DNA from: Rhopalosiphum padi | Lineage: Eukaryota > Arthropoda > Insecta > Hemiptera > Aphididae | DNA: 64,000 nt | Assembly (NCBI RefSeq): GCF_020882245.1 | Contig: NC_083597.1 | Coordinates: 25,770,652-25,834,651 of the forward strand | Reading direction: 5' to 3' | Part shown: positions 1 to 12,524 of the stretch, one piece after another | Layout: each line of letters begins with the position of its first letter | Position numbering within the stretch: the stretch's first letter is position 1 | The notes under the pieces: generated by a model | What the model was told of the DNA's origin: nothing | Seen by the model: the letters and a program-made list of their open reading frames with translations, nothing else | Databases searched by the model: none | Made by a program: the position numbers and the translations under genes

Positions 1-109
1 AGAAGAAGAATATACACCTACAAACAACAAAACCGAATGGAATTAACGAGTAGCGTGTACTATAACATTGGTAATTATTTTTCCGTTTCTATAATTGTAT
101 TTATTGCAA

Positions 110-115
110 GGGGAT
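110..115 (-). terminator. Candidate polyadenylation signal for Endophilin-A
   Basis: TTTATT on the plus strand gives AATAAA on the minus strand, about 285 bases past the Endophilin-A stop. This would make a 3' untranslated region of roughly 0.3 kb (about 90-398). Other A+T-rich variants lie nearby, so the exact end is uncertain. Confidence 0.4.
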
Positions 116-398
116 TAAATGTAGGTTTTACGAAGCATCGTCTCACAAACACAAGTAAATCGGTTTGTACATCGATCATATTATTACAAATCATAATAAA
201 TATATTATTTTAATAATGTGTTAATCTCGTCGGTGTACCTACGTACGATGCGTATTGAAATTGTATACGCTTGTGGGCAACATAACATAATATAATACAT
301 ATTATGATACGTTTTTTAACAAGTCTTACGCGGGGGGTGAGGAGTTGGCGTCGCGGTCTGTTCGGTGTCGTAGTCTTCGTCAATGGCAGTTGTGATGC

Positions 399-3300
399 TT
401 AAGGCAGCGCCACGACGACTTGTACGTATGTGACTGGGAAGTATCCGGTACGGCCGTTGACACTGCCCTCAAACCAGTTTTCATCGACCCTGTTCAGTAG
501 TATTATAGTCTCGCCCTCCTGTAAATACGTTATTTTTATTATTATGTATGTATTTTCGTTAAAAGTGTTAGGCACTTAGGACTTAGGGGTGTTAATGATA
601 CATTAGGCAATACTTTAAGTAAAAGTTCATTGGCGGAGAAGCTAAAGAAGGGGTCTAACATTTAATCTAAATCCATACAGTAGAATTATAAAACGTATTC
701 AATACCGTGATTTTCTGTTTTTGTCTAACGCACGCATGACATAGGATTTTAGACGGATCCTTTGCCAATCATACCAATTGATCCAATGAAGCGATAAGAA
801 TTCTAAAAACAGATTTGAATTTTTCGTTGAGTCTACTTGAAATTGACTTTCCCAGATTTTTGACTTTTTGATTTTAACTTCTCCAAAAATTGAAATACGC
901 AATTTTGAATTACTCTATTTTAACATAATTTTTTTAGGAATTAGGAGGAAAATATCAAAGCTGTGAGAAAATCGATTTCAAATAGACTTGACGATAAATC
1001 AAATCTGTTTTCAGAATTCTTATCACTTCGTTGGATCAATTGATATGATTGGCAAAGGATCCGTCTAAAATCCTATGTCACGCGTGCATTAGACAAAAAC
1101 AGAAAATCATGGTATCGAATCCCCTTAATATATTATATCAGTTAGTTTGAATACTTTTTTGGAAATACATACTGAAAAATAAAATTATCAATAAACTATA
1201 ATACAAAATTGTTAGTTTTCTGTCTTTTTAGAGGAAAATCATATAATTCACGTAGTTGAGTGGTTTATTGACCATATACGATTCCTTATTAAAAAGTATG
1301 TAAATTAATTTAAAATGCATATTAGAATAAGCCACATTAAACGACAACCTGCAACCCTGAAAAATATTCTAGGAGCTAGGGATTATAGATTGAACCAGGA
1401 GTAGATTAATGATTAATTGCGTACAAGTAAAGATTATTATAATTGTTGTATAGTGTGTATAGACATTTTCCTAGAACGCAAACATCTTTATCACAGTTAG
1501 CCATCACTACTAAACAACATGGTCGTATTTAATACTTATACTATTGTAGGCACGTAAAAATGTTATTAAAACATTCAACTAAAATTCTCAATAGGATATG
1601 AGAAAGAGAAGAGAATGAGCGGCATAGGTTCAATATGTTTGTCACTTACCTTAAACCCTAATTCTCCTGGATTCTCGGCCTCAAAATCGTATAACGCAGT
1701 ACAACAAGGCGAGTTGCGTGGTATTTGCCGTTGAACAGACTTAATTGGAGAAGAAACAGGCGATGCTAAAAAAATAAAAATAATAATTACTGTTAGTGTA
1801 GACAGTTATAATGTATTCAAATAGTAAACAAATGAAAAATATCTAATGGAATTATATAGAGGCAAATATAAAACAATAGTTAAAATCAACAAAGCAGTAA
1901 AAAACAATAATTATAACGTGAATCAATTTGTATTTATAAAAACCAGTAATTATATAGTATAATGAACTAAACAAAAATCTGCAGACTGAATTTCATTCAA
2001 ATTAAGTATTTGCAAACGTTATAAATAGGTTACATTTTTAAGAATTTTACGCATTCGACTTTTGATTCGAAATTTATTTAAAGATCAATAGAACAAGTCG
2101 GAGAATTCAAAAACCCAGTGTATAGGTATTATTATTAGTTAAAATGTATTAACAACGCGTTTGCACACATAAAAGAAAATACTCAATACAAGAAACTAAT
2201 TTATTTTTGTGGCTAATTAAAATTGTAAGCTAATAAAACGTCTACCAAGGTTTTTATATTTAATTTTTGCATTGAATCGTTTTAAGCGAACGACTAAAAT
2301 TGAGTTTCAGCATTAATCTAAATGTGTCCACAGTCGTTAACGCGTAATATGATAATATTGTCGTTTTGCGGAGAGTCAGTATATAAAAAAGTAACTACCT
2401 ACCAAGTTACTTTGCGGCGTAGGTGTATTAAAATATTTACAAGCGTCTTTACAGTAGCTGTTAATGTAGTAATTAGCAACAATAAAGAACAAAATATCAT
2501 GCTTTAAACAAGTAACAACAATAGGTACCATTGTGATGTGGTTGTTGATGCTGGTTATCGTGATGGTTTGCTCCAGACGTTAATTCCAGCGTGTTAGACT
2601 TTGCGTGAGTCGGGGACGAAGCTCGTGAACTACCTAATTTTTATATTTAGCATTATACAGATAAAAGGAAATTTTGTTAATATTAATTGTTAATTACGTA
2701 TATTATACTATAACATAAGCGTTAAAAGGAAGAGCAACGACCACTATATATATATATATATATATATGTAAAAAATGATCGACGAATCAAGCCTGCGTAC
2801 ATTTCAAGTTTCAACAATACTTAAATATAAGCCGAAAATTCTATGTAATGTAAAGATAATGTATTGTTTAATGGATTAGGTAATTCGGTAACAACTCGAC
2901 AAATATACAATTATTTCATATTTGTTTGATGATTCCACAATGTTTATCAAACACCAAAAGTATAACAAAAACCAGATTATGTATGTATTACCTACGTCCT
3001 AATACGAGTAGATAGATTTTTATAAACTAATATCTATTTAAAAAAATAAAAAGTAAAATAGGTACTACGCTAGTTGTATGACTGCTTACAGTAAACGCAA
3101 ATCTACGATATTGGTTGTTTCTATCACATTACAGTTGTCTAAGCTACCTACTTAAATTGATACAATTTAAGCTATAGATTATACATTTATGAGTTCAAAA
3201 CTTGTTAGTCAATTAGTCTACTAATATAAAAATATAAACATATAATTGTAAACATTTATTACAATTGAATAAAAAAACTCTAATAAAAATAATAATAAAA

Positions 3301-6300
3301 CTGTAATTTTATTATTTGTAATGAAATCTGGGATCTATATTTTATTATTTGTAATGAAATCTGGGATCTATATTTTATTATGTTATAATAATTAATATCT
3401 AATACATAAATTAAAAATGTGTTTCATAAACTGCCTATCATATGAAGAAACAACACAAAAGTACATTTACTCAAACCTATTCAAGAAATCATATAACCAG
3501 ATATTTGGAACGACCTCATTTCTACCCTCAAAGATACCGGATTTGATAAACAAATTTAAGTTACAATTAAACAATCTGTCTCATTTTGTATAATGCACAT
3601 ATTACCTACATTATATTATAATTATATAAAAATATGTAATTTATAATTCGAGTATTTAGACGTTTAAAAAAAAATGTTTAAGCTAATCACCTTAGCTGCT
3701 GACATTATATATGATCAATAAAAAAAAATATATATATATGAATATTTAGTAAATCTATTAGCTAGCAGGGTACTTTATCTATGTACGAAACTATATTAAC
3801 TAAATATACGAATGTATTAGGTGTTAATAATTAATAAAAATTAATAAAATAATAATGCTATGTTAATTTTTGAAGTTGAACCAAACTATTAAATAGCATA
3901 ATATGCATTTGTTATAAGTTATAACGATCAATATATAAATGATTGGTATTAAACTAGTTGTTTTGGTTTTTACCTTTGACGTGTGCGAGCTGTGGTTCCA
4001 TCAACTCGTACTCGTCTGAAAAAACCGTTATACTATGTATATTATAATGAAACTAAAAGACCTAAAAACAGTATTACAAAATATCGAAATCCCACTTTCC
4101 AAACCATGTATACTAATTTATAACCTGTAGGTAAGTATGAATTATCGCTATTTTTGTATTATCCATTTCGTCGATGGGCGGGTTGATATATATATATATA
4201 TATATACATATAAATAATGTATTAAATACTAACATATTATAAATATTATAATAATGGTATTTCTCAAAATCTATATTATATGACCATTGCGTAATTTTGT
4301 CTGAATTAATTATAATATATATATATATATATATTTTAAAAGGCAAAATTGAAATGTTCAAATAATTACCATTAATGTCGTCGGCGATAACATCCACTGG
4401 ATGTAGATCGTTCAAAGTCTTAGGCACAAATTCTAATTTCGGGCGGCTGGCAGCTTGATCGCGCCTACAATATCGAAAAGCAACAATAAAATAGTTCTAC
4501 AACCTACAAGTAATCTTCATGACATAATTTTGTCCGCAAAAAATTATTTACATTAAAAATAATTTCATATTTTATAATAAATTAAGACGAAATAAATATT
4601 AAATAGCTGCTGAGTAATGTCAGCTGACGAAATATGTGCACTGTGCAGAAATGTTCAACTATACAGACAATATCTTACAAGGTAAATGAAAAATTACTAA
4701 ATTTATCAGTCGAAAACACATATCTACTGCGAATATTGAATTATTGGTCAAAATAGGGATAGAAAAAGAATGACAATCACCGATATCACTAGATTATTGT
4801 TAACTACTATACCTACACAATAATAACGGCGATTCCTCACAGAAATAGTATACACGTGAATATCTGTTGATTTTGTGTTATACATTTATTTATTTAAAAT
4901 CATCACCTTATTTAATACTACCTATCTTATTAGATATTTAATTAAACGAGGAAACACAAAAATTATTTACTTATAATGTCTGTAGTGAAAAGCAAAAATG
5001 TCCACAACTTATTTTGCGCATATTTATAGTCCAACTCTATATATTACTGTTATATTATGGTCATAATATTTTGCGGACATGCAAAGTAAACGTGGAAAAA
5101 TAATATAAATAAAGGTCAGGGAATCAATGAAATTGCTGTTAAAAACTGTTCAGCTATAAACATTTAACATACTTTTCCTGGATTTCCATTACTGCCAATT
5201 TCAGTATTTCGGTACACTGTTGATGGTACTCAAGAAGACCTTCCGCGAATGTGGTTAACTGAGATATTTGTTCTATCTAAAATACGACAATCATCGCAAA
5301 GGAATTTAATTACTATAATATCATATTTTTAAAAAAATGTTTAGTTTAAAATAAAGTACGAGTCAAAGTTAAAAATTGTATCGGTACATTTAAAAAACTT
5401 AAATAATCAAACGTACGTCGTTGTCGAGCAAGTTGAACATTCCTATCTGAGCACTGTGCAACGATTCTGCAAATTTTTCTTCGGCTTGTTTCAGTTCTTC
5501 ATCACTAACATGTGAACCTAAATAAAAATAAATTTAAAGTTTTTTGGTTATTTACTTTATTTACAAATACAAAAAATAGTAAATTTAAATGTTACCTTTT
5601 GCTTGTTTTCTTCGTTTGCAGTCGTAGTCTAGTCTTCTTCCTTGCAGTTTCTTTCTATGGTGCTAAACAAAATAATTAAAATTGTATAATTATATGATTA
5701 TCATTGACAGATCTTATAATTTACCATCACTTCTTTTAAATCTTTGGTTTGTAAATGATGTAATGGTTCGAGAAAGTTTTGTTTGGTGTTGTCGTCTAAT
5801 GCGTACTTAACATCGGCCATTTGCTTAAGCGCTTCTCCCATCTCCTGCAGTGCTTGGCCAAAAAGACTGTCATCGCCAAGTTTCTTACCATACATGAGCA
5901 GACAATCACCAAGGGTACCTTCAGCCTGTGGATAGGTAGATGCTTTTGCCTGACCACTAAGTTTCGATATGCCCTTTACGGCTGCCATTTTAGCTCTGGC
6001 TGTAGGATTCGGCTGCAGGAATTCTTTAGTTTTCATTTGAAGTTCTTCGACCAACTCGTAAGTAACGTCAGTTTTCTAAAAAATAGTTGATTATTAGATA
6101 TTGTCCAACTTATGTAAAATATAATTAACGTGCACTACACATATTATAGTATACAAATTTACCCTTTCCATATCCACGAAGTCCACATCAAGCTTTGTTC
6201 CTTCAACCCCGCCAATTTTTTCAGTCATATACTGTAAATAATAATAGTTAAAAAAATTATAAACTAAGTACAATGTACATGTTTATTGAAGAGTTCGAAT

Positions 6301-8701
6301 TTCTATAATATATTAGACATAATTTATATAATTTGAAATCATTAAAATTATTTATCTATAGAAACATAACTTAATAATTTATTCTATGAAACAAGCGCTA
6401 ATCAAAATAATATTACCTACTATATAATTCATATACACGGCTATGTATAACAGATATAAGCTAGTAATACAGCGTATGATCATAAAACCAAATAATATCA
6501 TATTTAGCTATGCTATTTTAAGTATGTTTGATTTTGTAAATTGCATAGCTATTTTTATATTTTTAATTAACTTATTATACAATAATGGTTAATTTATTAT
6601 AAATACACAAAATACCTATAAGAACAAATCAAATATATAAAAATTGGATAATTAATATTTGATAACTAATTGTTTTTTTTACTTAATTTAGGCCATACCT
6701 ATGGTTCATTTTCAGATTTTTTAAATAATTTCTGCCTAATAAATCGTTTGAGAGAGATTTAAAAAAAACATTTATTTTCGTATTATATTATTAATAATAA
6801 TGTCCATTGTTCAAACATTTATACATTTTTTTATTAAAACAAATTACTACTTAAACTTTGCATTTTTTTTTTATCTTTACACCTATATATACCTATATAT
6901 ACTATACAAAATCTTTTATTTATATAGAATATAGATTATAGATGCTTTAAAATACTCTATAATTCACCAATTTATATATATATATTATATAAATTTAAAT
7001 TTTTATGGTTAAACAATAAACGGATGTACTCGAAAAATTCAATAATTATTTACACTTCAAGATATTTAATTTATTTCTTAAGTAAATTAAATATTAAATG
7101 AATTAACAAAAAAAAAAAAATATTATCATGTGATATTGCATATTTCTCATTATATAGCTTGCCTTTATTAATACCCTTAATTATTATAAGGAGGTGACGA
7201 CGGATATATAGGATATACCAACAGATAAGAATCGCACAACCAACCCCCTCCCTCCCAACCATCGTCAATATCGTCAGAACTACACCACTTCCATGCCGGC
7301 CACGGGTATACAGAGCTTTGTTAATCAATAAAATGCTCTCGACTCCCAACCCGACGCACACGCATACGCTCGTACGTATTTATACGCACGCACACTAATA
7401 TAACAACACTCCCTTGGCCTCATTTAAAATTTTTCTTCTCTCTATCAATGCAAATAGGGAAATTAGATCTACTTTAGTAGATAAATACATATTATATGAT
7501 ATCATTGCAAATGTAAAGAATAATACAAATTTAAATCGTGAAAAATCAAAAATCATTATAATATATATTCTAATATCTTGATACTTTCTAATATATATAT
7601 ATATACGTTTCTATGTTCACTGTTACTAAAGCAACACACAGTGTCAACACAAACGACGATTAATCAAATATAAATTAAAATACAAAAAGTTAATTTCATT
7701 AAATGTATTTATAGGCCAGCGATCATAGGTAGTAACCTAACCATCCATTTTTCACAATTAATTTACAACACACTTTTAAACAGGAGCAAATATTTATCTA
7801 CAAAAGTATACAAATCGTTTATTACGAGCAAGTTTTATACAAGAAACGAATACTATAGTCTTAATTCTAATGGGGCATTATCGGACAACACGCATGATTT
7901 TCTAAGGTTTCAACGCTATTATTATAAATTAATTTATTATATACTACCAAAATAGACACCTTATTACACAAAATAATTACTTAAAGCTTAGAACACCAGT
8001 TATGATTTATTTAATTAGTTATCTTTTAATATATAAAAGACACGTGCTGAATCCGTTATAAAATTTAACTAAGAAACACACACATGTAATTTATAATAAA
8101 TGTCAAAAACTTAACTACAAGAGTAAATGACAACAATTGTACGTTGATTCATCTAAATATTTTATTAAACGTCCATATTTTAACTATAACAGTTAACCAG
8201 GCTACATTATAATCAACTAAAAATGTAAAATCACAAAAGATATAAAAGGGCGTTACCGGAAAATAAAAACATAATTTAAATAAAATATATTTTTTTTAAA
8301 TAATATTAAATACAAAAGAACGTACTAATATTGCATACATAATGCGCCGTATCAACGAAAAAAATCACACAAATTACTTACAAACCATAATTTACATTTA
8401 GTAAATGTTCAATTAAAAAAGTGATTTGAAAAATATCAACAAATAGCCTGAATGATGAAAATAAATTATTAACTCTAAATTTTTTTTATGGAATAATAAC
8501 AAATTATGAAATATTATAAATTTTTTTGTAGGTAAAACATTTTTTTCCTTATTTTTATTTTTTATCTATATAACCATAATATATATTTATATAGTATACT
8601 AAATAATTTTTATTTACATAGATTACAGATAAAATAATAATGAAATTTATATTTACCTGATTTGCTTTATTAATTTGCTTTTTGAGGCCAGCAAACGCCA
8701 T
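399..8701 (-). CDS. EndoA: Endophilin-A, complete ten-exon gene
   Basis: Coding exons in transcript order: 8701-8657, 6231-6163, 6075-5725, 5662-5596, 5517-5417, 5276-5173, 4464-4370, 4015-3974, 1765-1650, 518-399. All junctions are AG/GT and in phase. The 1110 bases encode 369 residues plus TAA, to my recollection the same length as fly EndoA. The start MAFAGLKKQINKANQ is the amphipathic helix 0 of the family. Residues ~1-245 form the N-BAR domain that senses and bends membrane (AVKGISKLSGQAK and HHRKKLQGRRLDYDCKRR are hallmark segments). A linker follows, then an SH3 domain from ALYDF (315-319) to the C-terminus (ENWFEG, GYFPVTYV), which in this family binds proline-rich dynamin and synaptojanin. 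Known role: synaptic-vesicle endocytosis at the presynaptic membrane. The SH3 'FP.NYV' position carries T instead of N. A 42-base microexon (3974-4015) encodes an acidic linker piece and could be spliced alternatively without a frame change. Identity is near certain. Confidence 0.97.
697..1120. mobile_element. Foldback/MITE element inside the last Endophilin-A intron
   Basis: Two inverted arms of about 160 bases face each other. The left arm starts ATTCAATACCGTGATTTTCT, and the reverse complement of the right end starts ATTCGATACCATGATTTTCT; the similarity continues through GGATCCTTTGCCAATCAT and AACAGATTTGA. Only a short unpaired centre remains (about 880-960). No transposase is present and no target-site duplication is clear. 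It lies between coding exons 9 and 10 of Endophilin-A, so it is spliced out. Confidence 0.85.
2745..2768. repeat. (TA)n microsatellite in an Endophilin-A intron
   Basis: A perfect run of about twelve TA dinucleotides. Similar shorter AT runs lie at about 4185-4206 and 4313-4332. Confidence 0.9.
3306..3380. repeat. Tandem duplication, 33-base unit
   Basis: A 33-base unit beginning ATTTTATTATTTGTAATGAA occurs twice without a mismatch (3306-3338, 3339-3371) and is followed by a nine-base third start. It lies in the Endophilin-A intron between exons 8 and 9. Confidence 0.9.
7190..7440. other. GC-richer patch in the first coding intron of Endophilin-A
   Basis: Within the 2.4-kb intron 6232-8656, this stretch is far richer in G+C and CpG (CCCTCCCTCCC, GACGCACACG, CGTACGTATT) than its surroundings. 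No coding exon can be supported here. It could be an intronic enhancer or an alternative promoter. Confidence 0.3.
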
Positions 8702-8740
8702 TTTGGTAGCTTTTTATTCAACGTGTGTATTAAAAAACCA

Positions 8741-9150
8741 CCTGAAACCAATCAAAAAAAAAAAACAAAATTCTTACTAAAAAATCGTAAAGTACGTAAA
8801 GCTATTCAAAAATTAACGATGCATAATAATTATTATATTAATATATATATATAGTTGAATTCTATGTTTTACGTCAATATTGAATTGCAAAAAACCTCTA
8901 AAACAATACGCTATATACCGACGTTATCGCAAAACATATTATCCTATAATAACGAAAAGAGAATATGATAGTTATGTATATGATCTTTCAACAATTTCGC
9001 ACTGATTTACCAAAAATATCCGACGGGATGATCCGAGTGCGATGCGTCTCGTACGTACTCGACTTCCGGTGACACTAGCGCGAGACTAACACAGCGATCG
9101 CAAAGCTCGATGACTTTTTTTCGCTGTTCATCTCGCCCATCGTCACACAC
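8741..9150 (-). promoter_or_regulatory. Endophilin-A 5' untranslated exon, first intron and promoter region
   Basis: The coding first exon extends upstream to an acceptor (TTTCAG, exon edge 8741), so the leader is interrupted by an intron. A donor reading TTTTTG|GTAAATC on the minus strand at 9011/9010 ends a CpG-richer non-coding exon covering roughly 9011-9150. The transcription start was not located. The CpG- and GC-rich stretch about 9020-9240 stands out sharply from its A+T-rich surroundings and is the likely core promoter. Confidence 0.6.
9075..9140 (-). CDS. Upstream ORF in the Endophilin-A leader (21 residues)
   Basis: The inferred non-coding first exon contains an ATG (9140-9138) opening a 21-codon frame, MGEMNSEKKSSSFAIAVLVS plus R, ending in TAG at 9077-9075, about 65 bases before the donor at 9011. 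It lies wholly upstream of the main ATG. Short frames like this often reduce re-initiation at the main start. Whether it is translated depends on where transcription begins, which the sequence does not settle. Confidence 0.35.
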   Translation of the reverse strand: MGEMNSEKKSSSFAIAVLVSR

Positions 9151-9259
9151 ACCACGGCGTACCAGCAACGGCGCTTGCGCTCAGCTCCCCGGCAGCCAAC
9201 GTTATAATATTATATTAACGGCGCGCACACGCATAATATATACCAGCACTATAATATAA

Positions 9260-12200
9260 TATTGTTTGGCCCTTCGCTTTACGTACGTGGAAACATGTAC
9301 GGTTTTTTCTTTTTTTCGTTCGTTTAACGTTATAATTATGTTGTTACGAAGAATACCCTAAACGCATGTACTGCATATGAAAATATAAAATTTATATAAA
9401 TATATTTATTATACTCGATGAGAAAACATATTATTATACACATCACCGGCGAAACACACGTTTTATTTATTTCATTTTTTTTTTTTTTAAGTAAAGGTAT
9501 ACACGTCACACTGACATACTACAGCTGAGTATAACACACTCATTGTACTCAACTGCAGCGTGCGCTCGTAATTGTAGATAATAATTATGGGAGATACACA
9601 TGTTGAATGACACATAAAATCAAATTACATTATCAAACACACAGCCTATTGACATTTGGAAATTTCTAACATTTATGGTTTATTCTATAGTCCCCCGGGA
9701 TTTTCAATGTATATAAGTGTGATAATAGTATAATGACTTAGGTAGGTTGTAACTAATGTAGTCTTAAACGAGTTAGGACTGAAATATAAAGTTCAAAACA
9801 ATGCATGCAAGTATTTATTCATTTTCACGTACTTATTTTTTCTTTTATAGTAAAATATTTTATGTTGATATAAATTATGTTAAATTACCAACAATCACCA
9901 CTAAAAATCTAAAAAATTAATTTTCTCAGGTTTATTGACCAATTATAAAATTTTAATTCTTAAACTAAAACTTCTCTAAATTATATTAGTTAAAAAATAT
10001 TATTCGCATTAATTTTAATCGTGAATATAAAATTACAGAAACCCGCTAACATTATAATTAAAATAACTAACTAAATTTCTCAAATTGTTATAAGAGTCAA
10101 ACAAAATTATAAAGAATTATATATTTTGGGTGTATTTCTTGAGTAGACATGTAAAGTAAATTAGGAAGTGATTATTGAATTAATATTTTGAACGATTTTG
10201 AACAAGGTTTTTTCAAAAAAATTTCAGAAAAGGTAAAACAAAATTTAATGAGAACAATTTTAATATCTAAAACCTCTTTTTTAATAAATCATCAGGGGAA
10301 CGAATATGATAAATTACAAAAAATTTCTGTTAATAATGCTTTCAAAAAATAATGAAAAGTCCAAGTATACATAATTATTTTTAAGCACTTTAAATGTCTT
10401 TGAAAAAAAAATCGTTTTAAATTTAAAAGTCCAACTACTTTGAGATGAATACATAAAAAAACGAGCTAAAATTGTAGTTGTTTTTGAAATACAAGTATTA
10501 ACACATAAGTTATTGCAGTAAATTTAAACGAAAAAAAATAAGCAACATCTGCGTCTAATTAGTAATTTTCAATATACATAAATAGCTAAACAAAACTTTT
10601 GAAACAGTTGAACAAAAATATTTTTGAAAAATCCACAATTTTTAAACTATTTAATTTTTATTGCCAACAGAAAATATAAAATATTATTCTGTACAAATTT
10701 ATTGATATAATATCGTGCATAATTAATTGATCTATGTAAAACAAGTACAATCCAATACTGCAGTTTTCTGTTACGTGTTAAATAATAATGATAACTGATA
10801 ATGATAAGAGATTAATAAAAATAATTTATTAATGCATTTTAGAGAATTTTTTACGTCTGTCGTCACCTTTAACCAGTAAAAATAATTAACTTTGAGATTG
10901 GTTTAAAAATGCCCAGTATTTTTCTAAATAATCTGAAAAACAAAACAAGAAACGAAAAAATGCGAATTTTTAATAAAACCACAGCACAAAATTGGATACT
11001 CAAAATTAATAGCTACCTACTTAATAATATTAGAATTGTTTACCTATAATTTATACAATTTATAGTTGGCAACAATTATTTCAATCTACTGTCATACTGT
11101 CTACTAAAAGAAAAATAAATTATTTATATATTATAAAAATACTTAGAAATATAGGCCATTTTCGATCAAACTGTTTGTCGTTTGCAATGACTAATCATTG
11201 AATTCAAATTTAACACATCCATTATAGTAATCTAATCAGTGATAACTGATAAGGTTTACTCATCGGCATTTACTATATAGCAGAATAACTTCCTGACTTT
11301 TTTAAGTATAAGTTTATACTAAAATAATTTTTCATTTAATCTTTTTATGAAAATTAACTAAAGATTGATGAATCCGTATCAAAAGGAAAAACGTGAAGTA
11401 CGAAAGAAATTATTGTCGATAATTTATTAAATATTTTATAATTACAATTATTTGTTATATTAATATGTCAGATACGACAGATATAAGCTAATCTAATCAT
11501 GCAATAAACAATAAATAAATAATATACATTTATACGACGAGTTTAATAATAAAAATTAGTATACAATAAATAAATGAAAAATAAACAAAATTAATTCAAT
11601 GTTTAATTAAAGACTAGAAACTATGTAAGGAAAATCATTAAAAGAAATAATTAATACATCTAGCAAATAATAAGATAAAAAATAAAAACTCGTTAATTTC
11701 TCCAATTAAATTTAGTAAAAATAATTTATTAATATTATAATAAATCAATATACACTTGTAACATTCGATTATGTTCGTTAAAATACACATACGAGAATTC
11801 TATAAAAATTAAAAATTATACCATAAATGATATTAAAACGTGTTTTTTTTTTATTAAAAAAAAAATTACCATGAATAAAACCATATTATAATTTATTTAA
11901 TTTGTATAAATGTAATTAATACCACGACTTTCAAAGTAGGTAGCTAAATATTACTACAATACCAAAAACCATCTTTAAATATTATAGGTATCAAAAAAAT
12001 GTGTTTAAATTATATTCGCTTAAAGTAATATAAATGTTAAAATGTATAAATATAAGAACACATGAACATTAATTAGTAAGTACTAAAAAAAAATAATCGA
12101 ATAAGTGTCAAGACAATCTTCTTGATTTCGCAGCTAGGTCTCATATTATTTTAAATTTTAAAAATGAAAAATCATTGCATTCGAATAAAAGTTTTTAAAG

Positions 12201-12308
12201 GAATTCGAAAAAAAGTCACTTCATTTTTAAAAAAACGAGTGAGATAGCTTACATATTTTTACGAAGACTATATTTATTTGAGTAAATCAAAAAATTAATT
12301 CTCTAAAC
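9260..12308. other. Intergenic A+T-rich DNA, no gene seen
   Basis: No exon-like segment with sensible boundaries was seen on either strand. A T-rich run (9476-9489) and long stretches of A+T-rich sequence dominate. The part about 10130-10620 has homopolymer-broken text typical of old transposon interiors, but no ends were found. Confidence 0.5.
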
Positions 12309-12516
12309 CAGCAGTTGTTAGACTGTGGTTCGCGTCACTCATATTATTAGTCATATTATAGGAGTCTTCAGGGGTTTTTCAGTGGTTACGACCTGGACAT
12401 ATAAAGTGAGATGTTTTGTAAAAAAAAGGTAGGTATTCGAAAGAAAGTTGGGTAGGTCCACGATTTCTAAGTCTTTCATCAGAGTTCTATAGTTCTACAA
12501 AATTTAAGGACCACTG
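12309..12516. mobile_element. Degenerate hAT-type short element
   Basis: The left end reads CAGCAGTTGTTAGACTG and the reverse complement of the right end CAGTGGTCCTTAAATTT, an eroded pair of CAG-initiated terminal repeats. The flanking 8-mers CTCTAAAC (12301-12308) and ATTTAAAC (12517-12524) match at six of eight positions, which fits an old 8-bp hAT target duplication. No coding capacity. Confidence 0.5.
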
Positions 12517-12524
12517 ATTTAAAC

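Noticed and set aside
4113..4427. 104-codon minus-strand open frame
   Set aside because: Only its N-terminal third is real (Endophilin-A exon 7); the rest is read-through into the intron past a good donor at 4370/4369.
5821..6090. 89-codon plus-strand open frame
   Set aside because: It is antisense to Endophilin-A exon 3; openness is a shadow of the real coding exon.
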